From an uncultured Paracoccaceae bacterium (lineage in GTDB: Bacteria; Pseudomonadota; Alphaproteobacteria; Rhodobacterales; Rhodobacteraceae): DNA of 64,000 bases. The notes under the pieces were generated by a model that worked only from the letters and a program-made list of their open reading frames with translations, was not told the DNA's origin and did not search any database. Position 1 is the stretch's first letter; the number at the start of each line of letters is the position of its first letter. Shown here piece by piece: positions 35,667 to 45,352 of this stretch. The DNA lies in contig CANMIX010000001.1 in assembly GCA_947497985.1 (NCBI GenBank), positions 186,001-250,000 of the forward strand, written 5' to 3'. A program made the translations under genes and the position numbers.

Positions 35667-35684
35667 CCACTTGGAGGGTTTAAC

Positions 35685-36206
35685 TTGGCGTCCATTGTTT
35701 TCCTGCACGGCGCTTCCAGCAGCGGTAAGTCAACATTGGCTGCCGCTTTGCGTAAACGTGCAGAACGCCCCTTTTTACACCTCTCGATTGACCATTTGCG
35801 TGACAGTGGTGCGTGGGATCCATCAAGCTATCTGGATTGGCGTGCGGAACGTTCACAGTTCTTTGCGGGCTTTCACTCTGCGGTTGCCGCCTTTGCCGAT
35901 GCGGGCAATGACACCATTCTGGAACATATCCTCGACACGGCGGGATGGCACGCAGAGCTGCAAAGCCTGTTCCAAGAACATGATGTATTGTTTGTGGGTC
36001 TGTTCACGGGTGTCGCAGAGCTTTGTGCACGTGAACAGGCGCGTGGGGATCGTGAGATTGGCAGCGCAGTAAAAGACCAGCGTTCGATCCATCAAAACAT
36101 ACAATATGACATTGAATTGGATGGCGCTGCATCTCCTGACGAAAACGCAGATCAGGTCTTGCAGCTTCTCGCATCGTCGAGACCACGTTCTGCCTTTTTT
36201 ACGTAA
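35685..36206 (+). CDS. Chloramphenicol phosphotransferase-like P-loop kinase
   Basis: 173 residues from a TTG start with a strong GGAGGG site 6 bases upstream. P-loop GASSSGKST at 9-17, then a FLHLSIDHLRD segment like the substrate-binding Asp region of CPT proteins. The family member in Streptomyces phosphorylates chloramphenicol, but most genomic copies have unknown small-molecule targets. It is 18 bases after mtaB and so probably in the dapF-mtaB operon. Confidence 0.78.
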   Translation: MASIVFLHGASSSGKSTLAAALRKRAERPFLHLSIDHLRDSGAWDPSSYLDWRAERSQFFAGFHSAVAAFADAGNDTILEHILDTAGWHAELQSLFQEHDVLFVGLFTGVAELCAREQARGDREIGSAVKDQRSIHQNIQYDIELDGAASPDENADQVLQLLASSRPRSAFFT

Positions 36207-36236
36207 GCAGAGCCAATTGCAGCCCATGGGTCAGAC

Positions 36237-36270
36237 GAAAAAACCGTCCGCACGGGAAATGCGGACGGTT
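36237..36270 (-). terminator. Terminator of the petABC operon
   Basis: On the minus strand AACCGTCCGC and GCGGACGGTT form a perfect 10-pair stem with a 9-base loop, followed by TTTT. It lies 26 bases after the cytochrome c1 stop; on the plus strand it could also serve the kinase gene, weakly. Confidence 0.85.
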
Positions 36271-36295
36271 CTGATTTGTGAAAAGGCCAGCAGTA

Positions 36296-37090
36296 TCAGC
36301 TGATCTTTTTGCCTTTGTGCGGTGCCCACAGACGCTTGTTGGTCAGATAGAGCAGCACGGACAGGACGGTCAGGAACAACACGCCAGCCAGGCCAGCCTG
36401 TTTACGGGCCATCATCTTGGGCTCTGCGGTCCACATCAGGAATGCAGATACATCCTCTGACAGGTGGTGCAGATCGTTTGAATGGCCGTCGATGAATTCA
36501 ACCTGCTCATCCGACAGCGGTGGCGCCATCGAAATCCAGCCACCTGGGAAGGCGGTGTTTTCATAGAAGGTTGTGCCAGCTTCTTCTTTGGTCTCACCCG
36601 TGTAGCCGGTCAAAAGCGATGCGATGTATTCTGCGCCGCCCATGCCTTTTACAAGCTGGTTGATACCAAGGCCCGCAGGACCATGGAAACCCGCGCGTGC
36701 CTTGGCCATCAGGCTAAGGTCCGGCGCGCCCAGCGCGTCGTTGACCGGGAAGTTGTCGGTCGGTTTGGCCGCGCGATCCTCATCCAACTCCGGATCATAG
36801 ACCGAGAAGTTGTCAGCCGCATAAGCGCGCACCTGATCTTCGGGAAGATGCGGACCACCTTCGTCTGACAGGGTGCGGATCGGAACCAGTTTCAGACCAT
36901 GGCAGGCAGAGCAGACCTCGGTATAGATCTGCAGGCCGCGCTGCAGCTGATTTTGGTCATAAGAACCGAAGGGACCTTCAAACGAAAAGGCGAAGTCCTC
37001 GATGTGCTGATCCCCACCACCTGCTGCAAAAGATGCAGCAGGGACGAGTGCCAAAGCAAAGGCAGCACCGGTTACAAGTTTCTTGAACAT
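36296..37090 (-). CDS. petC: Cytochrome c1 of the bc1 complex
   Basis: 264-residue membrane-anchored c-type cytochrome that passes electrons from the Rieske protein to soluble cytochrome c. Signal peptide about 1-22; haem motif CSACH at 60-64; C-terminal anchor helix about 233-251 ([20 protein letters not shown]). Third gene of petABC, 18 bases after petB. Confidence 0.96.
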   Translation of the reverse strand: MFKKLVTGAAFALALVPAASFAAGGGDQHIEDFAFSFEGPFGSYDQNQLQRGLQIYTEVCSACHGLKLVPIRTLSDEGGPHLPEDQVRAYAADNFSVYDPELDEDRAAKPTDNFPVNDALGAPDLSLMAKARAGFHGPAGLGINQLVKGMGGAEYIASLLTGYTGETKEEAGTTFYENTAFPGGWISMAPPLSDEQVEFIDGHSNDLHHLSEDVSAFLMWTAEPKMMARKQAGLAGVLFLTVLSVLLYLTNKRLWAPHKGKKIS

Positions 37091-37108
37091 TGGTAGCTGT
37101 CCTTCTTC

Positions 37109-38437
37109 TTACTCAGCAGGAGTAGCTTCGGACTTCTTGCCGTAATGGGCGTCGAAATCCTCTTCGATTGTTGCGGGCATTGCTTCGGGCTTCTCGATCA
37201 CACCCAACAGCGGCAGGATGACAAAGAAATAGCCGAACCAATAGGCCGATGCGATCAGCGACAGCGACGCATAGGGTTCCTCAGCAGGCATCGCACCCAG
37301 CCACATCAGGGCAAAGAAGTCGATGATCAGCAGCAGGAACCACCATTTGAACTGCGGACGATACTTGCCGGAACGTACGCTGGAGGTATCCAGCCAAGGC
37401 GCCAGCGCCATTGCGATAATCGCACCGAACATCGCCAGAACACCAAAGAACTTGGCGTCCACGATGCCACCGGTGACGAAGGATGCGATTTGCACCACCC
37501 AGACTTCGCCGGTGAAGGCACGCAGGATCGCGTAGAACGGCAGGAAGTACCATTCCGGAACGATGTGTGCCGGTGTGACCAGCGGGTTCGCCTCGATGTA
37601 GTTATCGGGGTGACCCAGATAGTTCGGCATGAAGCCAACGATTGCCCAAAAGATAACCAGCACAACGGCCAGACCCAGGAAATCCTTGATCACAAAATAT
37701 GGCCAGAACGGCAGCGTGTCTTTTTCTGCTTCTTCCTTGGAGCCTTTGCGCACATCAACACCGGTCGGGTTGTTGTTGCCTGTGGTGTGGAACGCCCAGA
37801 TATGAACGATCACCAGACCGGCAATCACAAACGGCAGCAGGTAGTGCAGCGAGAAGAAGCGGTTCAGTGTCGCGTTGCCAACGGCTGGACCACCCAACAG
37901 CAATGTTTGGATCGGCTCACCCACAACAGGGATCGCACCAAACAGGCCGGTGATCACAGTCGCGCCCCAGAAGGACATCTGTCCCCAAGGTAGAACGTAA
38001 CCCATAAAGGCCGTGCCCATCATCAACAGATAGATCAGCATGCCAACAATCCACGTGATTTCGCGTGGCGCCTTGTAAGAGCCGTAGAACAGACCACGGA
38101 AAATGTGGATGTAAACTGCGACAAAGAACAGCGATGCGCCGTTCATGTGAACATAACGGATCATATGACCGCCGTTCACATTACGCATGATGTGTTCAAC
38201 GCTTGCAAACGCCATGTCGACGTGCGGCGTGTAATGCATCACCAAGATGATACCGGTGACGATTTGCAGCACCAGACAAAATGCCAATACGATGCCCCAG
38301 ATCCACCACCAGTTCAGGTTCTTGGGGGTTGGGATCATGATGGTGTCGTAGATCAGGCCTACTACGGGAAGACGGCTGTGCAGCCACTTCTCAGCACCGG
38401 TCTTGGGTTCGTAGTGGTCGTGAGGAATTCCGGACAT
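37109..38437 (-). CDS. petB: Cytochrome b of the bc1 complex
   Basis: 442-residue integral membrane subunit with eight helices and the quinol oxidation site. The [15 protein letters not shown] motif of the Qo site, haem-ligand region [19 protein letters not shown], and [20 protein letters not shown] are present. Middle gene of the operon. Confidence 0.97.
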   Translation of the reverse strand: MSGIPHDHYEPKTGAEKWLHSRLPVVGLIYDTIMIPTPKNLNWWWIWGIVLAFCLVLQIVTGIILVMHYTPHVDMAFASVEHIMRNVNGGHMIRYVHMNGASLFFVAVYIHIFRGLFYGSYKAPREITWIVGMLIYLLMMGTAFMGYVLPWGQMSFWGATVITGLFGAIPVVGEPIQTLLLGGPAVGNATLNRFFSLHYLLPFVIAGLVIVHIWAFHTTGNNNPTGVDVRKGSKEEAEKDTLPFWPYFVIKDFLGLAVVLVIFWAIVGFMPNYLGHPDNYIEANPLVTPAHIVPEWYFLPFYAILRAFTGEVWVVQIASFVTGGIVDAKFFGVLAMFGAIIAMALAPWLDTSSVRSGKYRPQFKWWFLLLIIDFFALMWLGAMPAEEPYASLSLIASAYWFGYFFVILPLLGVIEKPEAMPATIEEDFDAHYGKKSEATPAE

Positions 38438-38448
38438 CAGGTTCTCCC

Positions 38449-39036
38449 TTAACCGATTTTAAGTGTCAGGCCGTTGTCCCAGCTTACAGGCGGGATCGGC
38501 AGGTTTTCAGGTGCGGGACCTTTGCGGATACGACCAGCAAGGTCATAGTGCGAACCGTGACATGGGCAGAACCACCCATCAAAATCACCAGCATCGCCCA
38601 AGGGAACACAACCCAAGTGAGTGCAAACACCCATTTGAACGATCCAAGCGCCCGGTGCTTCGCCTTCCGGTGAAGGCAGAACCCGGTTTGCGTCTTCCGC
38701 AGAGGCTGACGGGTCGGAAATATTCGCGTTGCGCGCAACTGGGTCAGGGAAGCTTCCTTCGGCTTCTTGGTCCTGCAGGCGTGCTTTTTCGATTTCTGCA
38801 CCGGTACGGTGGCGGATAAAGACCGGTTTGCCGAGGAACATCACAGTCAACTGTGTACCCGGTTCAACGCCTGAAACGTCGACAAAAATCGACGACAAGG
38901 CCTGAACATCGGCGGATGGATTCATTTGATTGACCAACGGCCAGACGGCGGCACCGGCCGTAACGGCCCCAGCGCCTGCAGTGGCGTAGTAGAGGAAATC
39001 TCTCCGGGTTCCTTCGGTATCTTCTGCGTGGGACAC
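38449..39036 (-). CDS. petA: Rieske iron-sulfur protein of the bc1 complex
   Basis: 195 residues from the GTG at 39036 with GGAGAAG upstream; a start at 39075 would add residues before the usual N terminus. A Tat-like signal anchor ([20 protein letters not shown]) precedes the soluble domain. The cluster ligands are in CTHLGC and CPCHGSHYD. First gene of petABC. Confidence 0.96.
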   Translation of the reverse strand: MSHAEDTEGTRRDFLYYATAGAGAVTAGAAVWPLVNQMNPSADVQALSSIFVDVSGVEPGTQLTVMFLGKPVFIRHRTGAEIEKARLQDQEAEGSFPDPVARNANISDPSASAEDANRVLPSPEGEAPGAWIVQMGVCTHLGCVPLGDAGDFDGWFCPCHGSHYDLAGRIRKGPAPENLPIPPVSWDNGLTLKIG

Positions 39037-39264
39037 GAGGCTTCTCCAATTCAAGCGCCCGCTTAGGGCAAACATGCGCGTACACCACCACTTAAGGCAG
39101 TGCCTCAGCGGGTGTCTAGCGGGGAGAAGTGCGTTCGTCTAGCGGTCAAAGCGGCGCAGGGCCTGCCAGTGTGGCGTTTCTTTCACATAGTTAACGCGAT
39201 TTGCCAGGTTATTTGATGAGTCTTTTATGCCGCTTCAAGGCCTAATGCTTGTTTTTTTGCCATC

Positions 39265-39861
39265 TCACGCGGGTTTAGTGGCGATCATGCTATCGCGTTC
39301 CGAAAAATGTGCAAACCAGTCCGCTAGCTGGTCGTTTCCGTCGCGCCACGTCACCTCAGGATGGCGAAAATCAACGTAGTCCAGCGCACATGCCACCGAT
39401 ATCTGCCCGATATCCATGGGGCCTTTCAAATGGCTGACCCAACGCGTGTTCAAAGCTTCGCATCCACCTAGGACTTTGGCCGATTGCGCCTGCAACCAGT
39501 CGGCCCAGATCTGACCTTCGGGACGCAATCGCTTTTCGTAGGACATTAACACTGCGGAATCATTGATCCCATCCCCGGTTGCCTCAAGGATTTTGCTCTC
39601 CCAGCCGCGCGCATACAGCGAGGCCCCTGCCCGCTCGTTCAAGAATTCACAAATCACACGACTGTCGTACAATGTCGCGCCATCCGGGCGCTCCAAAGCT
39701 GGAATCTTGGACATTGGATTGGCCGGCTTCAAACCATCGGCAGGCGTTAATGGAGTTGTCACTACCGTCTCCAGCTCCACGTCGTTGAGCTGTCCGGTTT
39801 CGTGCAAAACAATCAGAACTTTACGTACAAAAGGCGAAGCGGTGGCGTGGAACAAGCGCAT
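39265..39861 (-). CDS. Glutathione S-transferase family protein
   Basis: 198 residues from the ATG at 39861, which has AGGAGA upstream. Thioredoxin-fold N-terminal domain opening MRLFHATASPFVRKVLIVLHE, with the cis-Pro segment SKIPALERPDGATLYDSRVI; helical C-terminal domain after residue about 85. Substrate unknown. Confidence 0.88.
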   Translation of the reverse strand: MRLFHATASPFVRKVLIVLHETGQLNDVELETVVTTPLTPADGLKPANPMSKIPALERPDGATLYDSRVICEFLNERAGASLYARGWESKILEATGDGINDSAVLMSYEKRLRPEGQIWADWLQAQSAKVLGGCEALNTRWVSHLKGPMDIGQISVACALDYVDFRHPEVTWRDGNDQLADWFAHFSERDSMIATKPA

Positions 39862-40009
39862 TTGGTGTCTCCTGATTCGTTCGCGCCAGCTTAGACCCCC
39901 AGCGCAAAACAACCACCGCCTGTTTCAATCGATCCCATTAGAGTGATCTGAAGCGCTCCCTTTTCGTTACCCCTTGCATTCTGAAAATCATCTTGGCAGT
40001 GTCGCGCTG

Positions 40010-40149
40010 TTCTCAGGGCGGGGTGAAATTCCCCACCGGCGGTATGCGGGCATGACCCGATAAGCCCGCGAGCGGCTTGGCCTTTGGTCAAGTGTCAGCA
40101 GATCTGGTGAAAGGCCAGAGCCGACGGTTAAAGTCCGGATGGAAGAGAA
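40010..40149 (+). promoter_or_regulatory. FMN riboswitch (RFN element)
   Basis: The segment from TTCTCAGGGCGGGGTGAAAT to AGTCCGGATGGAAGAGAA has the conserved RFN blocks in order: CAGGGCGGGGTGAAATTCCC, CACCGGCGGT, AGCCCGCGAGCG, CAGCAGATCTGGTGAAA, AGAGCCGACGGTTAAAGTCC. It lies 80 bases before ribH. After it is a hairpin CAGGTGGCGCC/GGTGCGACCTG without a U tract and a small TGAC/GTCA stem next to the AAGGAGA site, which suggests control of translation. Confidence 0.95.
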
Positions 40150-40229
40150 CGTGCGGTCAGGTGGCGCCATCGGTGCGACCTGTCGTTCGTTATCGCCTTG
40201 GGTGACGTGTCAAACCAAAGGAGATACCG

Positions 40230-40685
40230 ATGACACACACCCGATATGCATTTGTAAAAGCCAACTGGCATTCAGATATCGTCGACCAAGCGCTCAAAGG
40301 TTTTCTGGAAATAATCCCAGCAGATCAAGTAGATGTCTTTGATGTTCCCGGTGCGTTTGAAATGCCGTTGATTTCCCAGGATCTGGCCAAGACCGGCAAA
40401 TACGCAGCCATCGCATGCGCTGCTTTTGTGGTTGATGGCGGCATCTATCGTCATGATTTCGTCGCGCAGGCGGTTGTTGACGGGTTGATGCGGGCCAGCC
40501 AGGACACCGGCGTTCCGGTCCTGTCAGTGTCCCTGACGCCACATCACTATCAGGAAACAGATCATCACAACGAAATCTACCGCGCGCATTTTGTGCAAAA
40601 GGGCCAAGAGGCCGCGCGCGCAGCATTGATGATCACGGAAACCCGTGCCCGCATGGCCGAAACGCCTGCGATTGCTGCTGAGTAA
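40230..40685 (+). CDS. ribH: 6,7-dimethyl-8-ribityllumazine synthase, type II
   Basis: Penultimate enzyme of riboflavin synthesis. 151 residues with [30 protein letters not shown] and a long [14 protein letters not shown] segment typical of the Brucella-type RibH2 decamer form. It is alone behind the riboswitch; no other rib gene is in the window. Confidence 0.93.
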   Translation: MTHTRYAFVKANWHSDIVDQALKGFLEIIPADQVDVFDVPGAFEMPLISQDLAKTGKYAAIACAAFVVDGGIYRHDFVAQAVVDGLMRASQDTGVPVLSVSLTPHHYQETDHHNEIYRAHFVQKGQEAARAALMITETRARMAETPAIAAE

Positions 40686-40786
40686 AGCACGCCTCGGAAA
40701 TTGGCGGGGCGCACACCAGCGCCCCTTCCCTCTTGAGGCCACGCCGCCGCAAGGGTAAGCACATCGCGCAAAGGAGACCGCACCCC

Positions 40787-41890
40787 ATGTCGATGAACAG
40801 CTTTGGCCACCTCTTCCGCGTCACCACCTGGGGTGAAAGCCACGGACCTGCCTTGGGTGCAACCGTTGACGGCTGCCCGCCGAATGTGCCGGTTACACCT
40901 GAAATGCTGCAGGTCTGGCTCGACAAACGTCGTCCTGGCCAAAACAAGAACACAACCCAGCGTCAGGAACCGGATGCGGTCAAAATCCTGTCGGGCGTGT
41001 TTGATGGCATGTCCACCGGAACGCCGATCCAGCTGATGATCGAAAACACCGACCAGCGTTCGCGCGACTATGGTGAGATATCGCAAACCTTCCGCCCCGG
41101 TCATGCGGACATCACCTATTTCCAGAAATACGGCAACCGCGACTATCGCGGCGGCGGTCGGTCTTCTGCTCGCGAAACCGCAGCACGCGTCGCTGCAGGC
41201 GGTGTTGCACGTGAAGCAATCAAAGCCTTGGCTCCCGGGTTAGAGATTAAGGGCTACATGACCCAGATGGGTGAGATGGAAATTGACCGCTCACGCTTTG
41301 ACTGGGACGCGATTGAGAAAAACGATTTCTGGATCCCCGACGCGGCCGCTGTGCAGGACTGGGAAGACTATCTGCAGGGTCTGCGCAAGGCACATGATTC
41401 CGTTGGTGCCGTGATCGAAGTTGTCGCCAAAGGTGTCCCTGCGGGCATCGGCGCGCCTGTCTATGGCAAGCTCGACACTGATCTGGCCGCAGCAATGATG
41501 TCTATCAACGCCGTAAAAGCCGTGGAAATTGGCGAAGGTATGAATGCTGCGTGCCTGAAGGGCTCTGAAAACGCGGATGAGATCTTTTTGGGGAACGACG
41601 GTGAACCGGTCTATTCCTCCAATCACGCTGGCGGAATTTTGGGTGGAATTTCAACTGGGCAGGACGTGGTTGTGCGCTTTGCAGTCAAGCCCACGTCATC
41701 AATCCTGACCCCACGCCAATCCATTCGTAAAGACGGATCACCGGTCGAAGTTGTCACCAAAGGTCGCCACGACCCCTGCGTTGGTATCCGTGCGGTTCCG
41801 GTCGCCGAGGCCATGATGGCCTGTGTAATCCTCGATCACCTGCTGCTGCACCGTGGTCAGATTGGCGCGAACCAAGGTCGCATTGGCTAA
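40787..41890 (+). CDS. aroC: Chorismate synthase
   Basis: Makes chorismate from EPSP with reduced FMN. 367 residues from the ATG at 40787 after AAGGAGA. Signatures [17 protein letters not shown] near the N terminus, [27 protein letters not shown] in the middle (FMN/substrate loop), and FAVKPTSSI with [18 protein letters not shown] at the end. Full length. Confidence 0.97.
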   Translation: MSMNSFGHLFRVTTWGESHGPALGATVDGCPPNVPVTPEMLQVWLDKRRPGQNKNTTQRQEPDAVKILSGVFDGMSTGTPIQLMIENTDQRSRDYGEISQTFRPGHADITYFQKYGNRDYRGGGRSSARETAARVAAGGVAREAIKALAPGLEIKGYMTQMGEMEIDRSRFDWDAIEKNDFWIPDAAAVQDWEDYLQGLRKAHDSVGAVIEVVAKGVPAGIGAPVYGKLDTDLAAAMMSINAVKAVEIGEGMNAACLKGSENADEIFLGNDGEPVYSSNHAGGILGGISTGQDVVVRFAVKPTSSILTPRQSIRKDGSPVEVVTKGRHDPCVGIRAVPVAEAMMACVILDHLLLHRGQIGANQGRIG

Positions 41891-41908
41891 GTCAAATCGC
41901 GTCGTAAA

Positions 41909-41945
41909 AACAATGTACCAATAAGCGGTGCGTCATTGTTATTTT
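41909..41945 (+). terminator. Possible terminator of aroC
   Basis: AACAATG and CATTGTT (7 pairs, 18-base loop that can pair further) are followed by ATTTT. Weak by composition but well placed. Confidence 0.4.
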
Positions 41946-41970
41946 ACCCCATAGGCTGCACAGTCGGCCT

Positions 41971-42936
41971 ATGGCTCAGGTCTCACAAAATACCTCAAAC
42001 ACATCGCTGACGCAGAATAAGCCAGGCCGCGGAATCCTTTATAAAACCGTTGCAATTGGCATGTTTACGGTGATGGCCGGCATCGTAAAGGAAACCGTGC
42101 AGACCGTCCCAACGGGTGAAGTTGTTTTCTTCCGCTCGTTTTCCGCCTTGCCCGTGATCGTTATCTGGCTTGCGCTTCGCGGAGAGCTTTCACAGGGGCT
42201 AAAAACCCGTAATCCGGGCCTTCATGCGTGGCGCGGGCTGGTCGGTAGCACTGCGATGGGGTTCAATTTTGTCGGTCTCGGGTTGCTGTCCCTGCCCGAA
42301 GCCACCGCTCTGAGCTATGCGACGCCCATTTTTACACTCGTTCTTGCTGCCCTGCTGTTGGGAGAACGCATCCGCTTCATACGGATCAGCGCTGTCGCCA
42401 TCGGCCTGTTGGGCGTCTTGATAATGTTGTCGCCGCAACTGGGCGCTCAGCAATCAATGAAGGACACAGCGTTGATTGGCAGCCTATGCATCCTTGCATC
42501 CGCCGCTGCCCGCAGTTTTGTGCAGATCCATCTTCGCAAGATGGCGCAGGTGGAAGCCACAGCCGCTATTGTCTTCTACTTCTCCCTAACCGCATCGGCC
42601 CTGTCATTGTTCACCTTACCGTTTGGCTGGGTGATGCCGCCACCGCATACGCTTGGCCTGTTGATCGCTTGCGGAATCATCGGCGGTGTTGCGCAGATTC
42701 TGGTAACCGCGTCCTATCGCTTCGCGCCTGCATCGCTGCTGGCCCCTTATGACTATGCCTCGATGATTTTTGCGCTGGTGATTGGGTATCTGTGGTTTGA
42801 CGAATGGCCCGCCCTTGTCGTTCTGGCAGGCGCCGGGTTGGTGATTTTTGCCAATGTGGTTGTGATCCTGCGGGAACGTCAGCTGGGCGTTAAACGAGGC
42901 AAGGCCAAGCCTTTGATCGATCCCAAAGGCGGGTGA
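41971..42936 (+). CDS. DMT superfamily (EamA) transporter
   Basis: 321-residue inner-membrane protein with ten predicted helices in two EamA repeats (first about 30-165, second about 175-305). SLPEATALSYATPIFTLVLA and APYDYASMIFALVIGYLWFDEWP mark the conserved end of each repeat. Likely an exporter of metabolites; substrate unknown. Confidence 0.88.
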   Translation: MAQVSQNTSNTSLTQNKPGRGILYKTVAIGMFTVMAGIVKETVQTVPTGEVVFFRSFSALPVIVIWLALRGELSQGLKTRNPGLHAWRGLVGSTAMGFNFVGLGLLSLPEATALSYATPIFTLVLAALLLGERIRFIRISAVAIGLLGVLIMLSPQLGAQQSMKDTALIGSLCILASAAARSFVQIHLRKMAQVEATAAIVFYFSLTASALSLFTLPFGWVMPPPHTLGLLIACGIIGGVAQILVTASYRFAPASLLAPYDYASMIFALVIGYLWFDEWPALVVLAGAGLVIFANVVVILRERQLGVKRGKAKPLIDPKGG

Positions 42937-42950
42937 TCACCCATCACAAG

Positions 42951-42984
42951 AAAAAGGCGCGCAGTTTGCACCGTACGCCTTTTT
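42951..42984. terminator. Bidirectional terminator between EamA and ilvE
   Basis: AAAAAGGCG and CGCCTTTTT form a 9-pair stem with a 16-base loop between two convergent genes, with U tracts both ways. Confidence 0.75.
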
Positions 42985-43005
42985 ACATCTCAAGTTCTGA
43001 AGATC

Positions 43006-43872
43006 TTAGGCGCGCACCAGCGCCTCGTAGTCTTCAGCAATCTCACGGGTCAACGCGCCGACCTCAAACGTGTAGGGGCCGATTTCGCCAACTGGCGTGA
43101 CCTCGGCTGCAGTGCCAGTCAGCCAGCACTGTTCAAACTCTTCCATCTCTTCCGGCATGATATGACGCTCATGCACAGTGATGCCTTTGTCTTTAAGCAT
43201 CTGCACCACAGTCTGGCGGGTAATACCGTTCAGGAAACAGTCCGGCAGCGGCGTATGGACTTCGCCGTCTTTGACAAAGAAGATATTTGCACCAGTCGCT
43301 TCGGCCACATAGCCGCGATAATCCATGAACAACGCATCCGAGCAACCTTTGGCCTCGGCCTTGTGCTTGGAGATCGTGCAGATCATGTACAGACCCGCCG
43401 CCTTGGCATGGACCGGGATGGTTTCCGGGCTTGGGCGTTTGTATTCTGCGATATCCAGCTTGGCGCCCTGCATCTTAGCATCGCCATAATATGCGCCCCA
43501 ACCCCAGATCGCGACGGCCAAGTGTACCGGGTTTTTGGCCGATGCCACGCCCATGTCTTCGCCCGATCCGCGCCAGACCAAGGCCCGCACATACGCGTCC
43601 TCAAGGCCCGAAGCTTTCAGGGTTTCCTCTTTGGCTTTTTCGATTTCGTCGACGGTGTATTGCAGTGGAATATCCAACGCTTCAGCCGAAGCGATCAAAC
43701 GTTCCGAGTGGGCACGGCTCTTGAAAATCTTACCGTTATAGGCGCGCTCGCCTTCAAACACGGAAGAGGCATAGTGCATCGCGTGGGTCAAAAGATGCAC
43801 CTTTGCATCCCGCCAATCGATCAGCTCACCATCCATCCAGATCAGACCATCACGGTCATCATATGCTGTCAT
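43006..43872 (-). CDS. ilvE: Branched-chain amino acid aminotransferase
   Basis: 288-residue class IV PLP enzyme for the last step of valine, leucine and isoleucine synthesis. Conserved parts: HYASSVFEGERAY, YVRALVWRGSG, GCSDALFMDYRGYVAEATGANIFFV and CFLNGITRQTVVQMLKDKG, with the PLP Lys in ISKHKAEAKG. Convergent with the EamA gene, divergent from petP. Confidence 0.95.
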   Translation of the reverse strand: MTAYDDRDGLIWMDGELIDWRDAKVHLLTHAMHYASSVFEGERAYNGKIFKSRAHSERLIASAEALDIPLQYTVDEIEKAKEETLKASGLEDAYVRALVWRGSGEDMGVASAKNPVHLAVAIWGWGAYYGDAKMQGAKLDIAEYKRPSPETIPVHAKAAGLYMICTISKHKAEAKGCSDALFMDYRGYVAEATGANIFFVKDGEVHTPLPDCFLNGITRQTVVQMLKDKGITVHERHIMPEEMEEFEQCWLTGTAAEVTPVGEIGPYTFEVGALTREIAEDYEALVRA

Positions 43873-44034
43873 CCCGCACCCTCCCGAGGGTCATTGCTAT
43901 TTCAATTATTGCGTCCGCAACATCACATTAAGACATATAGTTGCGCCAAATCTGCGATTCGATACATCTTCACCCTTGGAATGTCAACATCACTGACATA
44001 AGCTCCCGCAAACAAAAAGATGATGAGGCATACT

Positions 44035-44547
44035 ATGTCAGATGGGCGGAGCGGCCAATTCAACAGCGGTGAAAGCCTGCTGTTTTTGACGGATGAACAA
44101 TTGCGGCAAGGCATCGAGGCGATGTTCTTTGCCTATCAGGGCTTTACCGCCGATCCTGATCGCATCCTTGCAAAGCTGGCATATGGGCGTGCACATCACC
44201 GCGCCATCCACTTTATCAACCGCGCACCGGGAACAACGGTGAACAACCTTTTGTCCATCCTTGGCGTCACCAAACAATCGCTCAACCGGGTTCTACGCGC
44301 CCTGATCGAAGACGGGCTGGTCGAGAGCCGGGTTGGCACAGCCGACAAACGTGAACGTCATCTATTCTTGACCGAAGCAGGAAAAACCCTTGAAGCCGAA
44401 CTGTCTAACGCGCAACGTGCGCGAATGCGTGCCGCCTATAAAGAAGCGGGACCAGAGGCGGTACAAGGGTTTAGAAAGGTGCTAGAAGCAATGATGGATG
44501 CCGATATGCGCCGTGCCTACACCAAACTTCGGGAAACGAGTTCATGA
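44035..44547 (+). CDS. petP: MarR family regulator, PetP-like
   Basis: 170 residues from the ATG at 44035, 8 bases after GATGAGG; an ATG at 44020 would place that site in the gene. Winged helix (about 60-125: TTVNNLLSILGVTKQSLNRVLRALIEDGLV, GTADKRERHLFLTEAG). Its stop overlaps the next gene, an OmpR-type regulator, exactly as petP-petR of Rhodobacter capsulatus, where the pair affects bc1 genes. The gene name is by that pairing. Confidence 0.8.
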   Translation: MSDGRSGQFNSGESLLFLTDEQLRQGIEAMFFAYQGFTADPDRILAKLAYGRAHHRAIHFINRAPGTTVNNLLSILGVTKQSLNRVLRALIEDGLVESRVGTADKRERHLFLTEAGKTLEAELSNAQRARMRAAYKEAGPEAVQGFRKVLEAMMDADMRRAYTKLRETSS

Positions 44548-45242
44548 ATTGCGATGCCCACCTGTTAATTGTGGATGACGACGAGCGGATCCGCGAGCTG
44601 CTCAAAAAATTTCTAATGCGGTCGGGTTTTCTGGTGACAGCAGCGCGGGACGCACAACATGCGCGTCGGGTCCTGTCGGGGTTGGATTTTGATCTAATTG
44701 TTCTGGACGTGATGATGCCCGGCGAAGACGGGATTTCCCTGACCAAAGCGCTGCGGGAAACCCATACCACGCCCATTCTGCTGCTGACCGCACAGGGCGA
44801 GACAGAGAACCGAATTGCTGGTTTGGAAGCGGGCGCGGATGACTATCTGGCGAAACCTTTCGAACCCAAAGAGCTGTTGCTGCGCATCAACGCCATTTTG
44901 CGTCGGATGCCCGAGGCCAAGCCCGAAGATACTGCCCCCAAAGTGCTGCACCTTGGAGACATCCGTTATGACATCGAACGTGGCGAGATGTGGCAAGGCC
45001 AGGACTTGGTGCGCTTGACCAGCACGGAAAGCCAGCTGATGAAGATCTTCTCGGCCCAACCGAACGAAGCGGTTACCCGTGCCAAACTCGTCGAAGACCT
45101 GGGCCGCGATCGTGGCCAGGCACAGGAACGCGCCGTTGATGTTCAAATCACGCGATTGCGTCGCAAGATCGAGCCCAACCCCAAGCAACCGCAATACCTG
45201 CAAACTGTGCGTGGTGCCGGGTATATGTTGGCGCCCGACTGA
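44544..45242 (+). CDS. petR: OmpR-type response regulator, PetR-like
   Basis: 232 residues: receiver domain with acidic pocket DDDER near 9-13, phosphorylation Asp in LIVLDVMMPGEDG (about residue 55), Lys in YLAKPFEPKELL; winged-helix DNA-binding domain (about 135-230, ending YLQTVRGAGYMLAPD). No sensor kinase gene is next to it. ATGA overlap with petP. Confidence 0.87.
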   Translation: MNCDAHLLIVDDDERIRELLKKFLMRSGFLVTAARDAQHARRVLSGLDFDLIVLDVMMPGEDGISLTKALRETHTTPILLLTAQGETENRIAGLEAGADDYLAKPFEPKELLLRINAILRRMPEAKPEDTAPKVLHLGDIRYDIERGEMWQGQDLVRLTSTESQLMKIFSAQPNEAVTRAKLVEDLGRDRGQAQERAVDVQITRLRRKIEPNPKQPQYLQTVRGAGYMLAPD

Positions 45243-45352
45243 CACCTGCAGGGACCCTGCGTTGACGATTTCGACAGTGGGAGCGACAGCCCCTTGATGC
45301 TGTTATCGTCAGACATTTACGGTGCTCACACAAACGTAGATGGAGTGTCGCT

